This document shows positions 10,418-20,356 of a stretch of DNA of 42,674 nt, piece after piece. The notes under the pieces were generated by a model. It saw nothing but the letters and a program-made list of their open reading frames with translations. It was not told where the DNA came from and did no database searches. A program made the translations under genes and the position numbers. Every line of letters starts with the position of its first letter. Within the stretch, counting starts at the first letter, position 1. The stretch comes from JAXHUE01 sp034189655 (GTDB lineage Bacteria; Chloroflexota; Dehalococcoidia; E44-bin15), in NCBI GenBank assembly GCA_034189655.1, contig JAXHUE010000015.1, forward strand, positions 1 to 42,674. Reading direction: 5' to 3'.

Positions 10418-11134
10418 TTACGCGTGCGCCCGCCTCTTGCGTACTATCACTATCACTATACCGGCGATGATGGCGGCCACGACGAAGGCGATGAGCACCC
10501 ACACCCACGGCGCCAGCCTGCCCAGGAATGCCCCGAAGACGGGGAGTGACTCCCACCCCAGGTAGGCAAGGTAGCAGCCGATGAACGACCGCGGTATCCG
10601 CCCGGCAATGGTGGCCGCCACGAACTTCCAGAAGGGGAACTTCAAGGTACCTGCGGCGATCCCCGCGACGTCGAAGGGGAGAAAGGGGGCCAGGGCGAAG
10701 GCGAATATGGTGATGCTGCCATACCGCTTCATCCAGCCCTCCGCCCGCTGGTACCACTGGGACTGCTGCGGGGCCACGGCGATGGTGCCGGCATAGCCTG
10801 CCAGGTAGGCGGTGAACTCCCCCAGCGCGCCGCCGATGGCTGCTGCCAGCGCTACCCAGGCCCAGCTGAAGGTTGGGCTCGCTGCCATGGCGAAAATGAC
10901 CACTACCCCCGGCGTGGGGAAGATGATGGTGGTGCTGCATATGAAGGCTACGAGGAAGGCACCGATATACCCGTAGCGCTCGAACCCTTCGAAGTGACTG
11001 GACAGGCGGAAGGTGGCATAGCCGATAGCGGCAATCAGAATGATGACAATGAAGAGGAGGAGCCACCGCCGCGTCCCCCGCCACTCTCCAATCCTGTATA
11101 TCTGCTGTGAGAGGGACGTTAAGAAGTTGGCCAT
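10418..11134 (-). CDS. TVP38/TMEM64 (VTT/DedA-like) membrane protein
   Basis: The 238-residue integral membrane protein has a first membrane segment at about 24-42 and further segments around 55-90, 95-115, 140-165 and 205-232. FPTPGVVVIFAMAASP and the glycine-rich GGALGEFTAYLAGYAG with the later APFLPFDVAGIAAG are typical of the VTT (SNARE-associated Golgi) domain shared by DedA and TVP38. Family members act as lipid flippases or scramblases or in membrane homeostasis. The tail VRKRRAHA is basic. Its start lies inside the last 16 bp of ispE, so translational coupling is likely. Confidence 0.88.
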   Translation of the reverse strand: MANFLTSLSQQIYRIGEWRGTRRWLLLFIVIILIAAIGYATFRLSSHFEGFERYGYIGAFLVAFICSTTIIFPTPGVVVIFAMAASPTFSWAWVALAAAIGGALGEFTAYLAGYAGTIAVAPQQSQWYQRAEGWMKRYGSITIFAFALAPFLPFDVAGIAAGTLKFPFWKFVAATIAGRIPRSFIGCYLAYLGWESLPVFGAFLGRLAPWVWVLIAFVVAAIIAGIVIVIVRKRRAHA

Positions 11135-11994
11135 TGCCCTCTGTCTCTCTCCATGGTGGGAACCAGGTAGGCCTCCAGCCCCTCACCCTGCAGCGAGCGG
11201 TGCAGCTCCTCGCCGTGGTCGCGCCCCCTGGCCTGGGTGAAGAGGGCGGGGCCTGAGCCGCAGAGGTGGACCTGCTCGGCACCGAGGTCGCGGAGGTGCT
11301 CCCAGTACCGCTCAAGCCCGGGGAAGGCGGTGAAGGCCACCGTGTCGAAGCAGTTGTAGAGCGATGACCAGGGGAGCTCCCCCCGCTCCCGGAGATGGGC
11401 CGCCACACTGTGGGTTACCTGCCCTGAGCTGAAGTGTGAGGAGTCCAGGGCGGCGTAGAGCTGCGCCGTCTTCTGCTCGGGGACGGACAGCGGCGGCACC
11501 AGCAGCACTATCCAGGACGGTGGTGGGGAAGGCAGGGGGCTGACCTCCTCACCGTGCCCCTCGGCGAGGGCGGTGCCCCCGTGGAGGAAGAACGAGACGT
11601 CGGAGCCGATGCCGGCGGCCAGGGCCTCGAGCTCGTGCCGGGCCAGGCCCAGGTGCCACACCTCGTTGAGCGCCCGCAGCGTGGCCGCGGCATCGCTTGA
11701 GCCGCCGCCCAGGCCCGCGGCTACGGGGATCCCCTTCTCGATGGAGATGGAGGCCCCCCTCTCGATGCCGGCCTCCTGTTGCAGCAGCCGGGCCGCCCTG
11801 TAGGCGAGGTTCTGCGGCGAGCACAGCTCCGGGCGGTCGCAGTGCAGGCTCAGCCCTCTCTGCTCTTCGATGCTCAACGTATCTCTCAGTCCGACCTCCT
11901 GGAGTATAGTGGCCACCTCGTGGCGGCCATCGGCGCGCCTGCCCAGGACCTCCAGGGTCAGGTTTATCTTGGCGTAGGCATGGACGGTCACCAT
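11119..11994 (-). CDS. ispE: 4-diphosphocytidyl-2-C-methyl-D-erythritol kinase
   Basis: IspE is the ATP-dependent GHMP kinase of the MEP isoprenoid pathway. It has 291 residues. AYAKINLTLEVLGRRADG at the N-terminus carries the catalytic Lys. The GHMP ATP loop PVAAGLGGGSSDAA is at 90-103, IGSDVSFFLHGG with the catalytic Asp follows, and HLCGSGPALF is near the C-terminus. ATG 11994 overlaps the rsmA stop in TGATG. The open frame extends much further upstream inside rsmA, but homologues begin at this Met. The rsmA-ispE pairing is common in bacteria. Confidence 0.96.
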   Translation of the reverse strand: MVTVHAYAKINLTLEVLGRRADGRHEVATILQEVGLRDTLSIEEQRGLSLHCDRPELCSPQNLAYRAARLLQQEAGIERGASISIEKGIPVAAGLGGGSSDAAATLRALNEVWHLGLARHELEALAAGIGSDVSFFLHGGTALAEGHGEEVSPLPSPPPSWIVLLVPPLSVPEQKTAQLYAALDSSHFSSGQVTHSVAAHLRERGELPWSSLYNCFDTVAFTAFPGLERYWEHLRDLGAEQVHLCGSGPALFTQARGRDHGEELHRSLQGEGLEAYLVPTMERDRGQWPTS

Positions 11995-12836
11995 CAGCTC
12001 TTCGTCGCGGAAAAAACGTGGCCCCACTCGGCGAGGCTCAGCGTCTCGGCGCGTCGCGTCGCGTCTATCCCCGCCCGCTCCAGTATGCCTGTGGCATCGC
12101 CGGGCGGTATCCCCAGGCCCTGTGCCAGGGAGTTGCGCAGTTGCTTGCGAGGCGCCGCGAAGCCGGCGCGGACCACCCGGAAGAACTGGGCCTCGTCTGG
12201 CACCTGGACCGCTGGCTCTCCCCTGACATCGATGCGGACTATGGCAGAGTCCACCTTTGGCTCCGGGTAGAAGCCCCTCGACGGGACGTAGCCCACGATG
12301 GTGGGCCTGCCGTAGAACTGCACGCCGACGCTGAGCAACCCCATCCGCCCCGGCGCGGCGGCCATGAGCTCGGCGACCTCTCTCTGCACCATCACTACCA
12401 TGAGCCTGGGCTTGTTGCCCGCCTCCAGGAAGCGGCGCAGCACGGCGGAGGCGATGTAGTAGGGGAGATTGGCCGCTACCTTGTAGGGGGACGCAGGGTC
12501 GAGCCCGGCGGTACCGAGCAGTGTCTCGGGGTCGCTCTCCAGCACGTCGGCGCAGACCACGGTGACGGTGGGCCATCGGTCGAGGCCCTCCTCCAGGGCG
12601 GAGGCGAGCCGGGGGTCGATCTCTATGGCGATGACTCGCCCCGCCCGCTTCACCAGTTCCCTGGTCACCGTGCCCAGACCGGGCCCGACCTCGAGAGCGG
12701 TGTCGGCGGGCGCGAGCTCCAGTGCCCTGATGATGGTGGTGAGCGCCCTTTCGTCTACGAGGAAGTGCTGTCCCAGCCCCTTGCTGGCACGCAGGTCGAG
12801 GCTGCGCAGCTGCCTCTTGGTCTGGGCAAGGAGCAA
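11994..12836 (-). CDS. rsmA: 16S rRNA (adenine1518-N6/adenine1519-N6)-dimethyltransferase
   Basis: RsmA (KsgA) dimethylates two adenines near the 3' end of 16S rRNA during 30S maturation. It has 280 residues. KGLGQHFLVD is at 19-28, the SAM-binding EVGPGLGT at 49-56, and the catalytic NLPYYIAS at 123-130. The start is a TTG at 12836 behind GGAGGAGGGAG. It lies just downstream of the SRP RNA on the same strand and begins a five-gene run with ispE. Confidence 0.96.
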   Translation of the reverse strand: MLLAQTKRQLRSLDLRASKGLGQHFLVDERALTTIIRALELAPADTALEVGPGLGTVTRELVKRAGRVIAIEIDPRLASALEEGLDRWPTVTVVCADVLESDPETLLGTAGLDPASPYKVAANLPYYIASAVLRRFLEAGNKPRLMVVMVQREVAELMAAAPGRMGLLSVGVQFYGRPTIVGYVPSRGFYPEPKVDSAIVRIDVRGEPAVQVPDEAQFFRVVRAGFAAPRKQLRNSLAQGLGIPPGDATGILERAGIDATRRAETLSLAEWGHVFSATKS

Positions 12837-12866
12837 CTCGGCACTCCCTCCTCCCCGGGGAGATTA

Positions 12867-13139
12867 AGGTCGTGCACCTGCTGTCGATCCTGCCTCCCGG
12901 CTTACCCCTGTCAGCCAGCTCCGGCCAGGCAGCCCTGCGGCGCCCAGACGTCTCTATTTACCGCTGCTTCCTCCCGGACCTGACGGGGTTCATAGTGTTC
13001 TGCCGCGCAGGACCCAGCCTTCAGCGCCGCTTAACTGGGGCAGTCCCCAAAGACGATAGGGACCTCGAGCAGGAATTCAGCCCCGCTGTAGCGGATTGCG
13101 GATACAGGGCACCGCTAGCTCCCCGCCTAGCACGACCTC
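12867..13139 (-). ncRNA. ffs: Signal recognition particle RNA, large type with Alu domain
   Basis: About 272 nt on the minus strand closely match the B. subtilis-type large SRP RNA. The 5' GTCGTGC (13130-13136) pairs with the 3' GCACGAC (12869-12875). The Alu domain has GTGCTAGGCGGGGAGCTAGC and GGTGCCCTGTA. The domain IV loop CAGGTCCGGGAGGAAGCAGC that binds Ffh lies near 12965-12985, and GGGTCCTGCGC and CCGCAGGGCTGCCTGG are also conserved. The 5' end is set by the promoter, so the ends are uncertain by a few bases. This RNA fills the otherwise gene-free stretch between rsmA and galU. Confidence 0.95.
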
Positions 13140-13145
13140 TCTCTG

Positions 13146-13174
13146 ATACTATCCCACGGGGCACCCCTTGTCAA
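13146..13174 (-). promoter_or_regulatory. Strong promoter of SRP RNA
   Basis: On the minus strand, TTGACA (13169-13174), a 17-bp spacer and TAGTAT (13146-13151) place the start near 13139, exactly at the 5' end of the SRP RNA. It is one of the best promoters in the window and gives a reference for the housekeeping sigma factor. Confidence 0.8.
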
Positions 13175-13220
13175 GCCTGGAGGGCCTGGGCACGAAGGGC
13201 GGCACCGCCCTGGGCGGGCC

Positions 13221-13250
13221 TTGCCCGCGGCGTCCTCCTTCGGGTAGAAT
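13221..13250 (+). promoter_or_regulatory. Candidate promoter of galU
   Basis: TTGCCC (13221-13226), an 18-bp spacer and TAGAAT (13245-13250). The -10 box ends 9 bp before the galU ATG, but GGGAGG lies between, so the real start could also be further upstream. Confidence 0.4.
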
Positions 13251-13259
13251 AGGGAGGCT

Positions 13260-14138
13260 ATGGCATCGAGAGAGATACGCAAGGCGGTGGTCCCGGCGGC
13301 GGGGTGGGGCACCAGGTTCCTGCCCGCGACCAAGGCGGTGCCCAAGGAGATGCTCCCCCTCATCGATAAGCCGCTCATCCAGTACATCGTCGAGGAGGCG
13401 GTGGCCTCTGGCATCGAGCACATCATCGTGATCACGGCGTCGGGGAAGGGGGCCATAGAGAACCACTTCGACCGCGTCGCTGAGCTCGAGGACCTGCTGG
13501 AGCAGAAGGGAGAGGGCGAGCTTTTGGCGCGCGTCCGGCGCGCCTCGGAGCTGGCCAGCATCTGCTATATCAGGCAGCGGGGGCAGCATGGCCTGGGACA
13601 CGCCGTCCTCTCCGCGCGGGAGCTCGTCGGCGACGAGCCATTCGCCGTGTTCCTCCCCGACGATGTCTTCGATGCCCCCGTGCCGGTGATGACACAGATG
13701 CTGGAGGTGTACCGTCGCTACGGGGAGAGCGTCATCGCGGTGAGGCAGGTGCCCCCCGAAGACACCACGCGCTATGGCATAGTCCGGCACCAGGAGGTGG
13801 CGGAGAGGGTGTACCGGGTTCAGGACGTGGTGGAGAAGCCCGGGCCCAGGGATGCCCCCTCCGACCTGGCCATAATGGGGCGCTACATCCTGACGCCGGC
13901 GGTCTTCGAGGCTCTGGAGCGGACGTCCCCCGGCGGCGGTGGCGAGGTCCAGCTCACCGATGGCCTGCGCCTGCTCCTTGAGCGGCAGCAGATATATGCC
14001 TACCGGCTGGAGGGGGACTACTACGACGGGGGCAAGCCACTGGGGCTGCTCAAGGCCCAGGTGGCGCTCGGCCTGGGGCACCCCGAGATGGGCGCCGAGT
14101 TCAGGGAGTACCTCCGCGGCGTCATAGGGCGGGCGTAG
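13260..14138 (+). CDS. galU: UTP-glucose-1-phosphate uridylyltransferase
   Basis: GalU makes UDP-glucose from UTP and glucose-1-phosphate for polysaccharide and glycolipid synthesis. It has 292 residues. The nucleotide-binding signature PAAGWGTRFLPATKAVPKEM is at 12-31, LPDDVFD carries metal-binding Asp residues, VVEKPGP follows, and GDYYDGGKPLGLLKA near the C-terminus is typical of GalU. ATG 13260 is preceded by GGGAGG. It converges with lepA, with 1 bp between the two stop codons. Confidence 0.95.
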   Translation: MASREIRKAVVPAAGWGTRFLPATKAVPKEMLPLIDKPLIQYIVEEAVASGIEHIIVITASGKGAIENHFDRVAELEDLLEQKGEGELLARVRRASELASICYIRQRGQHGLGHAVLSARELVGDEPFAVFLPDDVFDAPVPVMTQMLEVYRRYGESVIAVRQVPPEDTTRYGIVRHQEVAERVYRVQDVVEKPGPRDAPSDLAIMGRYILTPAVFEALERTSPGGGGEVQLTDGLRLLLERQQIYAYRLEGDYYDGGKPLGLLKAQVALGLGHPEMGAEFREYLRGVIGRA

Positions 14139-14139
14139 G

Positions 14140-15960
<1,821 letters not shown>

Positions 15961-15969
15961 GGCAAGACC

Positions 15970-15998
15970 ATACTAGCATACCGCTGGTCTCTTCTCAA
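15970..15998 (-). promoter_or_regulatory. Promoter of lepA, near-leaderless
   Basis: On the minus strand, TTGAGA (15993-15998), a 17-bp spacer and TAGTAT (15970-15975). The start codon follows 9 bp after the -10 box, so the 5' leader would be about 0-3 nt. Confidence 0.6.
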
Positions 15999-16009
15999 GC
16001 GAGAAGAGG

Positions 16010-16044
16010 AAAAGGCCTTCTCCACGAGCTGGGGAAGGCCTTTT
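16010..16044 (-). terminator. Rho-independent terminator after the 16085-16537 gene
   Basis: AAAAGGCCTTC and GGAAGGCCTTTT form a strong hairpin with A's on one side and T's on the other. It ends the minus-strand membrane gene and shields lepA from readthrough. Confidence 0.7.
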
Positions 16045-16084
16045 GTGGCTCTGGGATATATGGAGATGTGAGAAGGTGAACGTG

Positions 16085-16537
16085 CTATGCCGCTGGCATT
16101 CTCCTCGCTGCCATGATTCCGAAGAGCCCGGCGATGAGCATGGGGAGCTGCCCGACAGCGCCGCCGATGACCTGTATTATCCCGATCACCATGTGCTCTA
16201 TGGCGCCGCCCATATCGCCGGCGGCAAACAGGGCCAGGATCTCTTCCTCGGATATGGGCATCACGAACTGCCCGATGGTGTTGATCAGTATCCATAGACC
16301 GATCAGCAGCACTATAGCGGCGAGGACTGTCCTCACCGTCTTACCTGCGCCCCGCCACAGGTCCCACGTTATGGTGATGGCGAGGACTATGATAGCCGGG
16401 ATGTTGTAGGCGGCGAAAAAGGGCTCAAGCGAGGTCAACAGCACTATCGCGGCGCCTATCTGGCCGAAGATAAAGAAGCGCTGTGATAGGAACGCATACT
16501 CGAGGCGGTGCTGCAATGCCTCCATCATTTCTGCCAT
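16085..16537 (-). CDS. Small integral membrane protein of unknown function
   Basis: This 150-residue protein has about four membrane segments: 25-45 (IGAAIVLLTSLEPFFAAY), 47-62, 68-88 (TVLAAIVLLIGLWILI) and 113-142 (MVIGIIQVIGGAVGQLPMLIAGLF). A short acidic loop with SEEEI lies between the third and fourth. The start ATG is behind GGAGGG, and the gene has its own terminator. I do not recognise the family. Confidence 0.75.
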   Translation of the reverse strand: MAEMMEALQHRLEYAFLSQRFFIFGQIGAAIVLLTSLEPFFAAYNIPAIIVLAITITWDLWRGAGKTVRTVLAAIVLLIGLWILINTIGQFVMPISEEEILALFAAGDMGGAIEHMVIGIIQVIGGAVGQLPMLIAGLFGIMAARRMPAA

Positions 16538-16661
16538 GTTTTACCCTCCCTCGAAGAATGTTTGACCATGCACCACATCCCCCACTACGTCTCTTCCAAG
16601 GACTATGTCAACTCTCCAGGTCCCTGACCTGCAGCTATCTTGTCACGGAACCTCCTTCCAA

Positions 16662-16743
16662 TGGGGAAGAGGAGACTCGAACTCCTACGCCCTAAGGCAC
16701 ATGATCCTAAATCATGCTCGTCTACCGGTTCCGACACTTCCCC
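16662..16743 (-). tRNA. tRNA-Leu (anticodon TAG)
   Basis: Acceptor GGGGAAG pairs with CTTCCCC. The anticodon arm CATGA-TTTAGGA-TCATG gives TAG. A long variable arm (TGCCTTAGGGCGT) is typical of class II tRNA-Leu, and the T arm has GTTCGAGT. CCA is not encoded after the discriminator A. It lies 1 bp from tRNA-Lys. Confidence 0.95.
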
Positions 16744-16744
16744 C

Positions 16745-16819
16745 TGGTGAGCCGCACAGGATTCGAACCTGTAACCCACTGATTAAGAGTCAGTTGCTCT
16801 ACCGTTGAGCTAGCGGCCC
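16745..16819 (-). tRNA. tRNA-Lys (anticodon CTT)
   Basis: Acceptor GGGCCGC pairs with GCGGCTC. The anticodon arm ACTGA-CTCTTAA-TCAGT gives CTT, and the T arm is ACAGG-TTCGAAT-CCTGT. The 3' CCA is encoded. It is upstream of tRNA-Leu and probably co-transcribed with it. Confidence 0.95.
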
Positions 16820-16947
16820 AGCTATGTGAGTACTGTTTCGTTATTGTAACGTCTTTTGTTGCTGTCGACAAGGGGATAATCGTCCTGGGTACTATTGGGG
16901 CATGTCTTATCGTTCGTGCCTTCTCGGTAACCTATGGGGACTATATA

Positions 16948-16976
16948 CCTATACACTATAATGTCCACAATGTCAA
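16948..16976 (-). promoter_or_regulatory. Candidate promoter of tRNA-Lys/tRNA-Leu
   Basis: On the minus strand, TTGACA (16971-16976), a 17-bp spacer and TATAGG (16948-16953). The region is AT-rich against the local background. The precursor would carry about 120 nt upstream of tRNA-Lys. Confidence 0.5.
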
Positions 16977-17071
16977 GTCGCCGCCTGTAAACGGGGCCCG
17001 GGCCCGGGCCCCCTCTCACCCCGCCCCTTAAGAGGCCCCATGCTGGTCGGCAAAAAGACCTGAATGGCTCG

Positions 17072-17100
17072 TTGGCACGTGGGTACTTGTGTGCTAGGAT
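17072..17100 (+). promoter_or_regulatory. Promoter of the DUF3352-like gene
   Basis: TTGGCA (17072-17077), a 17-bp spacer ending in TGc, and TAGGAT (17095-17100). The predicted start near 17107 leaves about a 150-nt leader before ATG 17258. Confidence 0.55.
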
Positions 17101-17257
17101 GGACGGAATCTGGGATGGGGGCATTCAGAGGGCGTTCGAGCTGCGCCGTGACACTGTCTCTCTGTGGGGGCCCCTGCCCGGGCACATCGGACAGACGCGC
17201 GTGGAGAGGGAGTATCTCGCCGGCGCCCGTGCTGTCGTAAAGCGAAGGTGGTGGAAT

Positions 17258-19303
17258 ATGAAAGGTGGCCCCAGGGGCCTTCGTGTGCTCAACCTCATAG
17301 TAGCGGTGGCCCTGATACTGTCGTTTGCCACGTTGAGCGCTGGTTGGTATCAGCCGTCCAGCCAGGTCCACCCCGGTGAGGAGACCAGCAAATATCTCCC
17401 CGGTGACACCGGTATCTATCTCAGCTTCAACCTCGCGCCAGGCCTCACCCAGTCCACCTACTTCGACGAGCTTGTCGAGGCCTTCCAGGGCCCCATCACC
17501 GCGAGGGTGGCGGCCAGGTTCGGCACCACCTTCAGCGATTTCCTCGACGGGGTGGAGGACATCACCGACCTCGTGGGCCCCGAGGTGGCGGCGGCGACGC
17601 TGAACACCGCCGATAGCGCCTGTGTGCTCTTCTTCGTCCAGGTGGCCTCGGGGGCTGACTCCGACGACGTGTTCGACATGGTCCTGTGGGCCATGGACAC
17701 GATGCTGGGTGCCGGGACCGAGGTCGCCTCTGGCTACCCCGGTATCACCAGGATAGACAGGACCGTGGGCGGGGTGCTCCAGAGCGAGTACTACGCCATC
17801 GAGTGCGATGGCCACGATTGCTACGTGCTGGGGGCGGTAGGAGACGTCGACCCCGACGATTTCGATGCCATCGTGGACAACGTGAGCGACGGGCAGGCGA
17901 CCTCACCGCTGTCCGATGACGGCGACTTCCAGGAGGTGCAGGCCAATCTCCCCTCCGGGCGCATGGGCCTGTGCTATATCGATGGGGGCGACCTCCCGTT
18001 GAGCGATGCAGAGTTCGATGCCGCCATAGCGCCCTACCAGCCATACATCGACGAGGTGAGCTCCTACTTCGATGGGGGCTCTATAGATTTCCTCTTCGAC
18101 CTGGAGGCCCTCGTCCGACCGGTGGCCCACGCCTCCCTTCAGCCCTATGCCGGCCTCTCCTTCACCAGCATAGAGAAGGGGGCGCAGCTCGATCTCTACT
18201 GCCCCGGCGATGGCTACCCCCTGGGCCCTGGGGTGGACAACTCGCTCTCCACCGCCCAGTTCGTTCCCCGCGATGCCATCTCGTACGGGACCGACGTGAA
18301 CATGCATGGGTGGTGGCAGGAGATACGCCAGTCGCTGGAGCTCAACGAGGCGAGCTATCGCGATGCCATGGACGACCTGGAGGGCTCGGGCCTGCTCGAC
18401 CTGGTGGGGCCACTCATGGGCTTCGACGCCCCCACGCTGCTTGAGCTGGCACTGCACGCCAACCTCGATGAGGACGTGTTCGACTGGGCGCAGGGCGAGT
18501 TCGCCTGGGCCCGCCTGCCCGACGAGGATGGACGCGGCCAGCTCCTCGTCTTCGAGGTCACGGACTATGACCAGGCGGTGGACAAGATCGACGATATCAC
18601 CGATGCCCTCGCCGACCTCGGCATAGCCGGTGTCGAGTACCAGTTCACCGCCGGCAACGCCTTCGTGGTGGTGGGCTATCCGGAGACGGTCCTCGCCGAT
18701 GCCCTGGCCCGGAGCTCCATTCTGGGGCTTACCCGTTACCAGGAGATGGTCTCGGAGCACATGCTGTCCTCGATGAGAGGGCTCTGCTTCGTCAATCCCT
18801 ACACTGCCTATCCCTACGTGCCCGCAGACTACCGCTCGTTTGCCAGCCGCTTGGCAAGCGGCGGGGCCAGCTACTACGTGGGCTCGCTGGACGGCAGGGT
18901 GGTGTTCAGGCTGCGTGAGAGCGCCCCCGAAGAGACCCCGACCCCGACGCCGAGGCCGACGCCCACTCCGAGACCCTCGCCCACGCCGACTGTCACCCCC
19001 ACGGTGACGCCCACGGTGACGCCCACGCCGACGGCAGTGCCCACGGTGACGCCCACGCCGACGGCTACCCCTCAAGTGACACCCACGCCGACGGGGGTGC
19101 CCACGGTTGTGCCCACGGTTGCCCCTACCGTCACGCCTGGGCCCACAGAGGGAGTGACGCCGACCCCGACGCCGACGCCGCCGGGTGGGGCACGCGTGAG
19201 CTGGTGGGTGCTGGGGGCGATAATAGGCGGTGCCGTAGTCCTGGGCATCCTGCTGCTCCTCCTGGCGATACGGAGGGCGCGGCGGGCGATGCCGCTGTCC
19301 TAG
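17258..19303 (+). CDS. DUF3352-like surface-anchored protein with Thr-Pro stalk
   Basis: The 681-residue protein begins MKGGPRGLRVLNLIVAVALI, a signal peptide or anchor of about 10-30. The large extracellular part (about 45-555) starts GDTGIYLSFNLAPG and contains VGPEVAAATLN, a pattern I associate with DUF3352. A stalk of Thr-Pro and Val-Thr-Pro repeats covers about 561-645. It is followed by one membrane segment (WVLGAIIGGAVVLGILLLLLA) and a basic tail RRARRAMPLS. The topology is thus a membrane-anchored exterior domain on a stiff, possibly O-glycosylated stalk. The domain is acidic (many Asp/Glu). The start is ATG 17258 behind AAGGTGG. The ligand or role is unknown. Confidence 0.82.
   Translation: MKGGPRGLRVLNLIVAVALILSFATLSAGWYQPSSQVHPGEETSKYLPGDTGIYLSFNLAPGLTQSTYFDELVEAFQGPITARVAARFGTTFSDFLDGVEDITDLVGPEVAAATLNTADSACVLFFVQVASGADSDDVFDMVLWAMDTMLGAGTEVASGYPGITRIDRTVGGVLQSEYYAIECDGHDCYVLGAVGDVDPDDFDAIVDNVSDGQATSPLSDDGDFQEVQANLPSGRMGLCYIDGGDLPLSDAEFDAAIAPYQPYIDEVSSYFDGGSIDFLFDLEALVRPVAHASLQPYAGLSFTSIEKGAQLDLYCPGDGYPLGPGVDNSLSTAQFVPRDAISYGTDVNMHGWWQEIRQSLELNEASYRDAMDDLEGSGLLDLVGPLMGFDAPTLLELALHANLDEDVFDWAQGEFAWARLPDEDGRGQLLVFEVTDYDQAVDKIDDITDALADLGIAGVEYQFTAGNAFVVVGYPETVLADALARSSILGLTRYQEMVSEHMLSSMRGLCFVNPYTAYPYVPADYRSFASRLASGGASYYVGSLDGRVVFRLRESAPEETPTPTPRPTPTPRPSPTPTVTPTVTPTVTPTPTAVPTVTPTPTATPQVTPTPTGVPTVVPTVAPTVTPGPTEGVTPTPTPTPPGGARVSWWVLGAIIGGAVVLGILLLLLAIRRARRAMPLS
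18943..19178 (+). repeat. Degenerate Thr-Pro-coding repeat
   Basis: Units of the type ccCACGgTGACg / CCGACgCC recur through this stretch and encode TPT, VTPT and TVTP units of the stalk. It is a coding low-complexity repeat, prone to slippage and length change between strains. Confidence 0.8.
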
Positions 19304-19417
19304 GGGCGCTCGGCCCGGTGACGCCGCGGGTAACAGGCGTGGTAACGCAGGGCTCATACACCAGGGGGCCCTCTGTGGAGGGGGCGCACCATTCTAAATA
19401 CAGGAGTGGTAGAGAGC

Positions 19418-19741
19418 ATGAGTGATAGACGGATGGTACAGAGTGACCGGCAGCGCTTCGGCAGGCGTACCAGGTTCTCCCTGGCGGTGCTTGCGGCGCA
19501 GGTACTGCTCATAGCGACGGCCATCGCCTGGAGCGTCCACATGGCCCTCATCGCGATGCACGGAGAGGTGTATTTCGTGGAGCCCAACTCCGCCATCCTG
19601 CTCGCGGAGCTCATCGGGACCGCGCTCATCGTGGTGTATGCCGCAACGGTCTTCACCCTTCAGTGGAAGAGGATGGGGGAGCGGCGTCGCACCGACCGCG
19701 CGGACTCCGGCCCTTCGCCCCGGGTGGAGCGGAGGGGCTAG
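19418..19741 (+). CDS. Small two-segment membrane protein
   Basis: This 107-residue protein has a basic N-terminus (SDRRMVQSDRQRFGRRTRF), membrane segments at about 21-45 and 62-82, and a basic, disordered tail. I start at ATG 19418; GTG 19406 would add four residues. It lies 114 bp after the DUF3352-like gene. No family is recognised. Confidence 0.6.
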   Translation: MSDRRMVQSDRQRFGRRTRFSLAVLAAQVLLIATAIAWSVHMALIAMHGEVYFVEPNSAILLAELIGTALIVVYAATVFTLQWKRMGERRRTDRADSGPSPRVERRG

Positions 19742-19813
19742 GCCTATCGCTCGCGGTGGCCGGAGCGTGGCCCCGGCGATGGGCCGGCCCGGTATAGAGA
19801 ACGCCGGAGCCTG

Positions 19814-20350
19814 GTGACTAACGTTATGTCGACAAGACTGGCCGGAGCCCTGTGTGCCGTCTATAGTGTCTTTCTCCTGATCACTGCCATCGCCTCTATG
19901 CTCTATCTCCACGTGGCCAGCGCACTGCTCGTCGTGCTGGGGGTGTCCCTCTGTATCCCCCTGGTAGCGAGGGCCGCCCCCGCTGTAGCCCGCCGGCGTC
20001 GGGGGTGGGTGGTGCTCGCGGCAGTGCCGGCCGTGCTCCTGTTCCTGTGTGTGCTGGGGGTTGCCGGGCACCTGGCGTGTGAGGCAGCGATGGCGGGGCC
20101 ACAGGGGCAGCTCGCCGGGCCCTACGTGGAGGGCGGGTGCGCAGGGCTATCTGGCCGCGCGTGCGGCAGCGAGACAGTCCAGTATGTGGAGCTGGTGCCG
20201 GGGCGTCGCCTCACGGGGGTAGCGAGTCCAGGGCATGGTGCCCTGGGATATCAGGCGCAGGGGGCTGGCCCAGCCCCGGCGCCAGGGGCGGGGCCCTGCC
20301 CTGCCCTTCACATGTGGGTAGAGCTGAGAGACGAGGTACAAGGGGGTTAG
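19814..20350 (+). CDS. Hypothetical membrane protein
   Basis: The 178-residue frame has two to three membrane segments in its first 90 residues (LAGALCAVYSVFLLITAIASM; HVASALLVVLGVSLCIPLV; VVLAAVPAVLLFLCVLGVAG). A Gly/Pro/Ala-rich tail of low complexity may be less constrained. GTG 19814 has GGAG 4 bp upstream; ATG 19826 is an alternative. It ends 6 bp before the CPBP protease. The membrane half looks real; the tail is less certain. Confidence 0.5.
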   Translation: MTNVMSTRLAGALCAVYSVFLLITAIASMLYLHVASALLVVLGVSLCIPLVARAAPAVARRRRGWVVLAAVPAVLLFLCVLGVAGHLACEAAMAGPQGQLAGPYVEGGCAGLSGRACGSETVQYVELVPGRRLTGVASPGHGALGYQAQGAGPAPAPGAGPCPALHMWVELRDEVQGG

Positions 20351-20356
20351 CGAGCG

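Larger units (their letters stand above)
16820..17257. other. Long gene-free stretch with two outward promoters
   Basis: There is no convincing gene in these 438 bp. It holds the tRNA promoter (minus), a 20-bp perfect palindrome of G and C only at 16993-17012, and the promoter and roughly 150-nt leader of the DUF3352-like gene (plus). An open frame covers 17072-17257 but begins before the predicted transcription start. Confidence 0.5.

Noticed and set aside
11995..12576. Long N-terminal extension of ispE
   Set aside because: It is the shadow of rsmA; IspE homologues begin at the Met that overlaps the rsmA stop.
12872..13252. 126-residue plus-strand frame between rsmA and galU
   Set aside because: It is antisense to the large SRP RNA, which fully explains the conservation and structure there.
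17072..17257. N-terminal extension of the DUF3352-like protein
   Set aside because: It starts at or before the predicted promoter and lacks a signal-peptide character; ATG 17258 has a ribosome site and leads directly into the hydrophobic segment.
18943..19178. CRISPR-like or tandem satellite array
   Set aside because: The units are short, degenerate and keep the reading frame of a Thr-Pro stalk; there are no spacers.
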